Positions 37,401-43,171 of a stretch of DNA of 43,171 bases are shown piece by piece. Within the stretch, counting starts at the first letter, position 1. Each line of letters starts with the position of its first letter. The translations under genes were made by a program, and so were the position numbers. The stretch is from assembly GCA_964504155.1 (NCBI GenBank), contig CAZDCZ010000014.1:1-43171 (forward strand), given 5' to 3'. The stretch comes from CAZDCZ01 sp964504155 (GTDB taxonomy: Bacteria > Bacteroidota > Bacteroidia > Bacteroidales > UBA12077). The notes beneath the pieces are model-generated. The model searched no databases and was not told the origin of the DNA. It was given only the letters and a program-made list of their open reading frames with translations.

Positions 37401-37892
37401 CAATTGTAAATTCAAATTAGAATTTATAACTGCATCTCTATTATTTCCGAAGGAAATACCACGCGACAAATTTCCACTTTTATTTATCTGATTATCGTTA
37501 AAAAATTCAAATTTATTACTTGTTTTTGTCGGTGTCGAATACCTAACTATTTCGCCTACTTTATTAAAATCTTCAATTTTTTTATGATAAGTGTTTGCCG
37601 AAAACATAATAGGAAAAACTCTGTATGAAAGATAAATTCTTGTATTCTTTTCTAATATTTCGGAACTAATTACTACTATAGAAGAAGCATAATTCACATT
37701 ATACAAACTATTGGATATTAGTTTATTATCTTGCGAATACATTATCAACGACCCCGGGACAATAGACAAACTATCTAATAATAATGTGTCGGAATTAATA
37801 TAAACAGTTTTATGTCGTAAATTACTTAGCTCTTGCGAATAAGACGACTTAAACACAAAAAAAACAAGCAATATGTATAATATTTTTTTCAA
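34440..37892 (-). CDS. Giant outer-membrane beta-barrel candidate, SprA-like
   Basis: An 1150-residue protein with a Sec signal (MKKILYILLVFFVFKSSYSQ) and a C-terminal strand ending in Phe (MQIRASF), typical of outer-membrane barrels. Residues about 135-200 (LSRGISFGNNRDAVINSNL, then KFKILAAISDKNIPIQPEGN, then FDKMYISLYND) closely resemble segments I know from SprA/Sov, the barrel of the type IX translocon, which is about 2300 residues. Here the protein is half that size, so it is a relative and not SprA itself. YSWSDYNNNAVAELNEFEIA (about 830-850) is a calcium-loop-like motif also found in SprA-type proteins. The rest is alternating-strand sequence. Substrate and role are unknown. It is a lone gene between ald and the third PGK. 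Confidence 0.75.
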   Translation of the reverse strand: MKKILYILLVFFVFKSSYSQELSNLRHKTVYINSDTLLLDSLSIVPGSLIMYSQDNKLISNSLYNVNYASSIVVISSEILEKNTRIYLSYRVFPIMFSANTYHKKIEDFNKVGEIVRYSTPTKTSNKFEFFNDNQINKSGNLSRGISFGNNRDAVINSNLNLQLSGKFNDKFKILAAISDKNIPIQPEGNSQQLNEFDKMYISLYNDNTKIIGGDFLISKPRGYFMNYNKKVQGAYVKTKFALNKKANTSLITSISGAIAKGKYCKKNINAQEGNQGPYKLTGSENEQYIIIIAGSEKIYINGRILKRGKDQDYVINYNSSELSFTARQPITKDSRIVVEYEYSERSYARFLVQNTNELKTNKGDFWLNIYSEQDAKNQTLTQSLSDNQKQLLFNIGDSINNAFTENVDSVEYRKDIVLYEKTDTMVAGVMYSIFEYSNNSEIAYYKLGFSLVGENNGNYILTSSAANGKVYKWIAPLNGALQGKYEPVKVLVTPKKKQMISIGGDIKLSENTNSFFEISLSNNDVNTFSDKNNDDNIGYALLFKLENKIQFKNNENKIHTTLLYKNINKDFSEIERIKIVEFDRDWNIENKYLSNENLLNFKINYQHKQIVNSVYDFKYLNYSNNYTGYNHTLSTIINKQNYDFSFMGSALNTSSLLNETKFIRHSASFVKKITNFELGIESESENNQWHNIENDSLRSNSFLFYSYKIFIRNSDSTKNNFFANYMRRYDYLPNENYLKRSSVSDNISVGYDLMKNRYQKISTLINYRKLVINDTIISASKPDNSLTARANYSVRALKGALSSSLFYEIGSGLEPKREYSYIKVAQGQGIYSWSDYNNNAVAELNEFEIAKFKDQGNYIRIYMPGTDYTKIFSNEFSQVINLSPRALLKKKSVINKFVSRFSNRFAFRIKQKSVLDDFAQNLNPFERSINDTSVINFNSTLRNTFSFNRSNAKFSVDYIYQKNNNKIFLMNGCDMRSRSLNSLGFRWNVLKSIVLIDDIEMLEKKYESEFFSSKNYNINSLVNKVTVEFQPGLYFDIDFKFKYSQKENILASEKSKEYNLGTIFKLNSPKNGSLFLTANIININYNNISNTAIAYEMLEGLKPGKNSTWEILFQRRITKVLDISIVYNGRAPANSNVVHAGSMQIRASF

Positions 37893-38049
37893 TTCAAAAC
37901 ATACTTTATTCTTTATAATATCAAAAGAACGAAAAAAAATGCTATTTGTTGAATAGATTCAAATATATAAGAAATAATAGCAAGTTAAAGTTTGAATTTT
38001 ATTTTATAAAAAGCTATCTTGTAAATTCATTTTTTAAAAATTCATTGCA

Positions 38050-39339
38050 ATGATTAAAAAATATAATATACCATTAATTCAAGATGCAGACTTAAACGGA
38101 AAAATAGTTTTAGTTAGAGTTGACCACAATGTAGTAAAAAAAGGAATAATTCACGACCCATACAGAATAGACGCTACTATTGGGACTTTATATCATATAA
38201 ATGCCAAAGGCGGTAAAATTATATTAATGTCTCACGTTGGTCGCCCAAAAGACAAAAAAACAGGCGAAATAAATATCGACAAACATACTTCGGTTAAACC
38301 AATTGTCGATTATCTACAAAGCAAACTACATATTAACATGAAGATTCCCGAATTTTTCTCTCACGAGAAAAAAGGATATCTCGGAATAGAAACCTCAATA
38401 AATCATTTAATTCGCGAACTAAAACAAGGAGATATAGATGGTATTTATCTCCCAAACACACGCTGGTTTAACGGCGAAGAAGCCGGAGGCAAAGAAGCTG
38501 ACAGATTTGCCAATCAACTTGCAGGTCTTGCCGACATCTATGTTAACGACGCATTTGGCTCGTGGCAACCACACGCATCAACTGTTGGCGTTAATAAATA
38601 TCTTCCATCGTATGCAGGTTTTCTTTTACAAAAAGAAATAGAAAATCTCGAACGAATATATAATCCACAACAACCATTTATTGCTGTTGTTGCAGGTTCT
38701 AAATTCGACACAAAAATCGAATCGCTTTATGCACTAATAAAAAAATCAGATTATCTAGTTCTAGGTGGTGTTATTTATAACGCTTACTTAGCGGCAAAAT
38801 ATAATATCAATATCAAAGGAATATCTGACAAAGACATGAATCACGCAAAGAAATTCGTTGAATTCAGCAAAAAATATCCCGGCAAACTAATTGAATTGCC
38901 ATACATTATTGAATCTGATATCCTTGATGGACGAATAGAAGGCAAATATCGAGTACATAATATTCATGATTTAAAACCCGGAACAAAACTAAATTACATA
39001 TTAGATATTGCAAAAGAATCGTTTAAAGAAGAAAATGTTAAAAATATTTTTGCATCGGCAAATACTATTTTTGTAAATGCCGTTATGGGATTTACCCCCC
39101 ACTTTAACGAAGGCACAATAGCTCTCGACGAATTAATCGACGATAATGCCGAAGCAGTAAAGCTCTATGGTGGAGGAGATACTATGCAAGAATTAAAACG
39201 ATTACTTCCCGGCTTATATATTGTTGCTCTCGATAGTCCGAAATATTATATTTTTACCGGTGGCGGTGCAGTTTTAAAAGCAATTCAAGAAGGAACAACA
39301 TTAGGATTAGAACCTGTAAAAGCTCTAACTAATTCATAA
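38050..39339 (+). CDS. pgk: Divergent phosphoglycerate kinase-family protein
   Basis: A 429-residue PGK homologue, about 30 residues longer than each domain of the tandem protein and only distantly similar to them. Recognisable are VLVRVDHNVVKKG (usual DFN is DHN), the Arg of YRIDAT, MSHVGRP, LPNTRWFNGEE, DAFGSWQPHAST, VAGSKFDTKI, GGGDTMQEL and a final TGGGAVLKAIQEG. Two canonical sites differ: the Arg of FGTAHRxHAS is missing (SWQPHAS) and WNGPxGVFE is replaced by VNAVMGFTPHFNEGT. I recall this variant from other anaerobes annotated as PGK, so it is a stable subfamily. Activity as a glycolytic PGK is plausible but less certain than for the tandem enzyme. A phosphohexomutase gene follows 141 bases later. 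Confidence 0.85.
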   Translation: MIKKYNIPLIQDADLNGKIVLVRVDHNVVKKGIIHDPYRIDATIGTLYHINAKGGKIILMSHVGRPKDKKTGEINIDKHTSVKPIVDYLQSKLHINMKIPEFFSHEKKGYLGIETSINHLIRELKQGDIDGIYLPNTRWFNGEEAGGKEADRFANQLAGLADIYVNDAFGSWQPHASTVGVNKYLPSYAGFLLQKEIENLERIYNPQQPFIAVVAGSKFDTKIESLYALIKKSDYLVLGGVIYNAYLAAKYNINIKGISDKDMNHAKKFVEFSKKYPGKLIELPYIIESDILDGRIEGKYRVHNIHDLKPGTKLNYILDIAKESFKEENVKNIFASANTIFVNAVMGFTPHFNEGTIALDELIDDNAEAVKLYGGGDTMQELKRLLPGLYIVALDSPKYYIFTGGGAVLKAIQEGTTLGLEPVKALTNS

Positions 39340-39415
39340 TTAAACAAAATAGAAAATACTGAAATAATATTGCAAAGTTTTTTTAATATAATAATGGAAA
39401 TATTATTGTACTTAT

Positions 39416-39423
39416 TATTTTTG
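39416..39423 (+). promoter_or_regulatory. Candidate -7 element for the phosphohexomutase gene
   Basis: TATTTTTG matches TAnnTTTG exactly, 57 bases before the start codon; no TTG sits at the expected -33 distance. Confidence 0.3.
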
Positions 39424-39480
39424 CATATCGAAAATAATATTAAATATTAGAAAACTATAAACAAGTTAATCAATACAAAA

Positions 39481-40818
39481 ATGAAAGCATTTAAAGCCTA
39501 CGACATAAGAGGAATATATAACGAAGATTTTACCAAAGAAGATGTCTACAAAATAGGTTTTTTTCTACCCGAATTATTAAAAGCCGAAAACATTCTTGTT
39601 GGTAAAGACGCACGTATTTCTTCCGATGAAATATTCGAATACTTAACTAGAGGAATAATCGACAGTGGAGCTAATGTTTACAATGCAGGATTATCGACAA
39701 CCCCAATGATTTATTATATAACAGCAAAACATAATTTTCTAGCATCGGTACAAATCACAGCATCGCATAATCCGGCAGAATATAACGGGATGAAAATTTC
39801 TAAAAATAATGCCATGCCTGTTGGATACGATACAGGGCTTAATAAACTCGAAGAAATGATTAATACCCGTGAAATTGTTCCTGCACAAATGAAAGGTAAA
39901 ATAATCGATTATAAGGTAAAATCGGAATATGTTAATTTTCTTAAAAAATATGTTACAGACATTTCTAATCTTAAAGTAGGAATAGATTGCTCTAACGGAA
40001 TGGCCGGCTTATTAATTAAAAAATTATTAGGTAAAAAACCAGAATATATCTACGATAATATCGATTGCACATTCCCAAACCACGAAGCAAATCCATTAGT
40101 ACAAGAAAATGTCAAAGACCTTAAAAAACTTGTTGTAGATAAAAAATGTGATATTGGAGTAATTTTCGATGGCGATGCCGATCGCGTTATGTTTGTCGAT
40201 GAAAATGGTAAATTTATTTCTCCCGACCTGATTATTGGATTAATGGCTCACTATTTTCTCGATAAAGAGAAAGGGAATGTACTTGAAGACATAAGAACAT
40301 CGAAAGCTGTAAAAGAATATGTTGAAAAACTAGGCGGAACCATGCACACATGGCGTGTAGGACGAGCATTTGCAGCCTACAAATTACGCGAAATAAACGG
40401 CATTTATGGTGGAGAACTTGCCGGACATTATTATTTTAGAGACTTTTTCTATTCCGATTCAGGAATACTTGCTTCGTTAATAGTACTTAATTTAGTATCG
40501 AAATTTAAAGAAGAAGGAAAAAAAGTTTCGGAACTAATTACAAAAATAGGAAAATACTCAAATTCAGGCGAGATTAATTTCAAGATTGAAAAAAAGCAAG
40601 AAGCTATGGAAGCAATAAAAGACTATTTTATTGCCAAAGAAAAACCATTAGAAATTCTCGATTTCGACGGATATAGACTCGAATTTAAAGATTGGTGGTT
40701 TAATGTTCGGCCATCGAATACCGAACCATATTTAAGATTCTTGGCTGAAGCTGATAACGACAAAATACTCGAAACAAAAATAAAAGCAGTAAAAACAATT
40801 CTTAAGAAATTTGAATAA
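39481..40818 (+). CDS. Phosphomannomutase/phosphoglucomutase
   Basis: A 445-residue alpha-D-phosphohexomutase. The phosphoserine loop is QITASHNPAEYNGMKIS with Ser95; the magnesium loop is FDGDADR with Asp230, Asp232 and Asp234; the sugar-binding loop reads YGGELAGHYYFRDF, and the C-terminal phosphate-binding loop is RPSNTEPYLRF. The opening FKAYDIRGIYNEDF is typical of the PMM/PGM (ManB/AlgC-like) branch. It makes mannose-1-phosphate or glucose-1-phosphate for nucleotide sugars, which ties in with the LPS and capsule genes of the window, though they are 20 kb away. Which hexose it prefers cannot be read from sequence (GGELAGH leaves both open). The patatin gene begins 18 bases after its stop, so the two are probably cotranscribed. 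Confidence 0.93.
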   Translation: MKAFKAYDIRGIYNEDFTKEDVYKIGFFLPELLKAENILVGKDARISSDEIFEYLTRGIIDSGANVYNAGLSTTPMIYYITAKHNFLASVQITASHNPAEYNGMKISKNNAMPVGYDTGLNKLEEMINTREIVPAQMKGKIIDYKVKSEYVNFLKKYVTDISNLKVGIDCSNGMAGLLIKKLLGKKPEYIYDNIDCTFPNHEANPLVQENVKDLKKLVVDKKCDIGVIFDGDADRVMFVDENGKFISPDLIIGLMAHYFLDKEKGNVLEDIRTSKAVKEYVEKLGGTMHTWRVGRAFAAYKLREINGIYGGELAGHYYFRDFFYSDSGILASLIVLNLVSKFKEEGKKVSELITKIGKYSNSGEINFKIEKKQEAMEAIKDYFIAKEKPLEILDFDGYRLEFKDWWFNVRPSNTEPYLRFLAEADNDKILETKIKAVKTILKKFE

Positions 40819-40836
40819 CCAAACTATAACTTAATC

Positions 40837-43107
40837 ATGTCTTACAAATCTATATTATTAATACTTTCGTCTATTTTTTTTATTAATATCTCTTTACTGT
40901 CGCAAACCACAGATAGTATAAGAAAACCAAAAATTGGTTTGGTTTTAAGCGGTGGAGGAGCTAAAGGCATAGCACATATTGGAGTACTGAAAGTTCTCGA
41001 AGAAGTAGGAATAAAACCCGATTATATTACAGGTACCAGCATGGGAAGTATTGTTGGAGGTCTCTATTCATTAGGGTATAGTGCCGATGAATTATCGGAA
41101 ATAACTAATAATGCTAATTGGATTAAATTATTATCCGACAATCTTTCTTTAAATAAAATTGTTATGGAAGAAAAATACGAATCGAAAAAATATGTATTAA
41201 GCTTTCCAATACGTAATTATGAATTAACATTACCATCGGGATTAATTGAAGGACAACAATTACAAAAATTCTTTGCCGATTTATCTTGGTCTCTGCCTCT
41301 TCAAGAAAGTTTCGACAGCTTACCTATTCCTTTTCGTTGTATGTCGGTTGATTTACTAAGTGGACAAACAATCACACACTCATCGGGAGATATCTCCGAA
41401 GCCATGAGAGCCAGCATGTCTATTCCCAGCATTTTTGCCCCCGAGAATATCGACACTCTTTTACTTATTGATGGAGGTGTAACTCAGAATTTCCCTGCAA
41501 ACGAAGTTAGAAAAATGGGTGCAGACATAGTAATTGGAGTTTATGTAGGATTTAAAGAAAATGTTACCAAAGAAGATTTATTCTCTTTATCGGATGTATT
41601 GTCTAGAGCAACAGTTTTAGGAGGTATCAATAATGCGAAAGGACAACTACAAAATGTTGATATACTAATTATCCCGGACTTAGAAGGATACAGTTCTTCG
41701 AGTTTTTCAAAATCGAAACAAATTGAATTAAGAGGAGAAGAAGCTGCAAGAAAATTTTACCCACAATTAAAAAAACTTGCCAATAGCTTAAATTTAACTT
41801 ATACACCGACAAGAAAAATTAATCAAGCTGAAAAAATTTTTATTAGCGAAATAGATGTAAAAAATATACGCTTTATTAAAAAAAAATTTGTGATTGGGCA
41901 ATCGGAATTACAAAACAATACCTATATTACAAAAAAAGAACTGCTCGGCGCTATTGATAAAATATACGGCACTCAATACTTTACAAAAGTATCGTATAAT
42001 CTTGAACAAAAACACGACAATACATACAAACTAGTTTTTATATTAAAAGAAAAAACCCGAGCATTTCTAAATTTTGGTTTACGCTATGACAATCATACAG
42101 GTGCCGGTGCAAAAATCAACCTAACTCTAAGAAATTATTTAATTCCTGCGTCGCATATTATACTTAGCGGAAACTTATCAGAAAGTCCGGCTCTTCATTT
42201 CGAAATAAATAAATATTGGGGTAAAAAACAAAAATTAATAAATTTCTATTTCCTAAATTTGAATAATGACGAATCTCCTTTTTATGATAATGGTTTTGAT
42301 ATGGGAACATACGACCGTGTATCTATGAATGGAGGTCTAGGGTTAAAATACTCTATAAACTTAAATAAACAAATAGGAATTAAAGGCTTATATGAGTATA
42401 GCAAAATAATGCCGCATGAGAACTTGAAAACTTACTTGTCGGCAGAAAATTTTAATTATTACAAAACAACAGCTTTTGGATATAACCCATATTTTAGTCT
42501 AAATACCACAGACGACTTATACTTCCCCCAAAAAGGTTCAAAATTAAATATTCAATATAAATATTTATTTAATCCAAAAGTTAGCTATAGTAATATCGAT
42601 AATCAGACACTTAGTAATTACAATTTTAATCCTAATCAGGATTCTTATAGTAAATTATATCTTAATTACAATTATTACATTAGTTTCTTTAATTCTCTGA
42701 CTTTTAATATTGGCTCAGATATTGGAATGAATTCCAATGACGCCGGATTATCGAACTATTATATATTGGGAGGTTCCTATTTAGATAATAAAAGAAGCTA
42801 TATTCCTTTTGCAGGATTAAATTTTGGGGAATTAGTAGTAAAAAATTATGCCACACTTCATTCAGAAATAAACCTTAAGATATATACAAAAATATTTTTA
42901 TCGTTTAAAGGGAATATTGGATTCAATACAGAATCAGCAAACGATATGTATTCCTTTGTCAAAAACAGCACCTTAAATTCTTACATGAAAGGGTATATGG
43001 GCGGAATAAAAATCGATTCTCCAATAGGACCAATTCAATTAATGATTGGCGATAACGATTTCGACAGTAATACCAGATGGTATTTCAGTATAGGGTATCC
43101 GTTTTAA
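40837..43107 (+). CDS. Patatin-like phospholipase with POTRA and outer-membrane barrel (type Vd-like)
   Basis: A 756-residue protein with an N-terminal signal (ILLILSSIFFINISLLSQ). The patatin domain (about 33-230) shows the oxyanion loop SGGGAKGIAH, the nucleophile Ser68 in GTSMGS and Asp212 of the DGG dyad. A POTRA-like unit (about 335-400, IDVKNIRFIKKKF to YNLEQKHDNTYKLVFILKEK) leads into a BamA/TamA-type 16-strand-like barrel (about 405-756) ending FSIGYPF. The layout matches PlpD-type autotransporters (type Vd), in which the lipase is carried by its own barrel; in Bacteroidota it often stays at the outer membrane. Probable substrates are phospholipids. The start at 40837 keeps the signal peptide. 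The last 64 bases of the window after it show no gene. Confidence 0.92.
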   Translation: MSYKSILLILSSIFFINISLLSQTTDSIRKPKIGLVLSGGGAKGIAHIGVLKVLEEVGIKPDYITGTSMGSIVGGLYSLGYSADELSEITNNANWIKLLSDNLSLNKIVMEEKYESKKYVLSFPIRNYELTLPSGLIEGQQLQKFFADLSWSLPLQESFDSLPIPFRCMSVDLLSGQTITHSSGDISEAMRASMSIPSIFAPENIDTLLLIDGGVTQNFPANEVRKMGADIVIGVYVGFKENVTKEDLFSLSDVLSRATVLGGINNAKGQLQNVDILIIPDLEGYSSSSFSKSKQIELRGEEAARKFYPQLKKLANSLNLTYTPTRKINQAEKIFISEIDVKNIRFIKKKFVIGQSELQNNTYITKKELLGAIDKIYGTQYFTKVSYNLEQKHDNTYKLVFILKEKTRAFLNFGLRYDNHTGAGAKINLTLRNYLIPASHIILSGNLSESPALHFEINKYWGKKQKLINFYFLNLNNDESPFYDNGFDMGTYDRVSMNGGLGLKYSINLNKQIGIKGLYEYSKIMPHENLKTYLSAENFNYYKTTAFGYNPYFSLNTTDDLYFPQKGSKLNIQYKYLFNPKVSYSNIDNQTLSNYNFNPNQDSYSKLYLNYNYYISFFNSLTFNIGSDIGMNSNDAGLSNYYILGGSYLDNKRSYIPFAGLNFGELVVKNYATLHSEINLKIYTKIFLSFKGNIGFNTESANDMYSFVKNSTLNSYMKGYMGGIKIDSPIGPIQLMIGDNDFDSNTRWYFSIGYPF

Positions 43108-43171
43108 TTTATTATGGCTATGATATAACATATTGTGGTTTTATATTTCTTGCTGAAACAAATGCATCTTT

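Noticed and set aside
1..43171. tRNA, rRNA or CRISPR loci
   Set aside because: Intergenic regions were read on both strands and none showed a cloverleaf with a TTCGA-type arm, rRNA text or regularly spaced repeats.

Overview
The window looks like a low-GC chromosomal stretch from a Bacteroidota bacterium, probably Bacteroidales-like. The support is a set of genes confined to that phylum (gldH, porW/sprE, porX and a SprA-like outer-membrane protein), Gram-negative Kdo/LPS and capsule-export genes, few recognisable Shine-Dalgarno sequences, and promoter motifs of the phylum's TTG-N19-TAnnTTTG type. A B12-dependent (class II) ribonucleotide reductase fits an anaerobic or microaerophilic life. 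One 100-N run at 4538-4637 marks a scaffold join, so this is a draft or metagenome assembly.

Layout. (1) 1-460: decayed C-terminal ends of two transposases. (2) 659-7180: a four-gene SMC-type Wadjet/JetABCD-like plasmid-defence locus (kleisin-like JetA, MukE-like JetB, a long coiled-coil MukB-like ATPase JetC interrupted only by the N gap, and a short Toprim nuclease JetD). (3) 7459-12794: housekeeping genes gltX, an SDR-type threonine dehydrogenase and nrdJ. (4) 13082-19985, minus strand: polysaccharide export (Wzc-like tyrosine kinase, Wza-like lipoprotein, a secreted protein with four SPOR-like repeats) and Kdo transferase waaA. (5) 20289-22673: two complete phosphoglycerate kinase (PGK) domains fused head to tail in one 794-residue protein. 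(6) 22803-28122: holB, then ricT-gldH-trmB-ATL, then mrp/apbC with a NifU-like scaffold. (7) 28321-34409: type IX secretion genes porW and porX followed by tsaE and alanine dehydrogenase. (8) 34440-37892: a giant SprA-like beta-barrel candidate. (9) 38050-43107: a third, divergent PGK, a phosphohexomutase and a patatin-barrel (type Vd-like) protein.

How the parts fit. The jet locus is accessory and has mobile-element debris on its left side; the rest reads as core genome. Envelope themes dominate the core part: Kdo addition, capsule or EPS export, type IX secretion and its PorX regulator, and large outer-membrane proteins. The most unusual items are the tandem PGK (with a third PGK 15 kb away), the divergent Wadjet-like operon with a likely internal promoter, and a 31-bp near-perfect palindrome between gltX and the threonine dehydrogenase gene. 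No tRNA, rRNA or CRISPR array was recognised.
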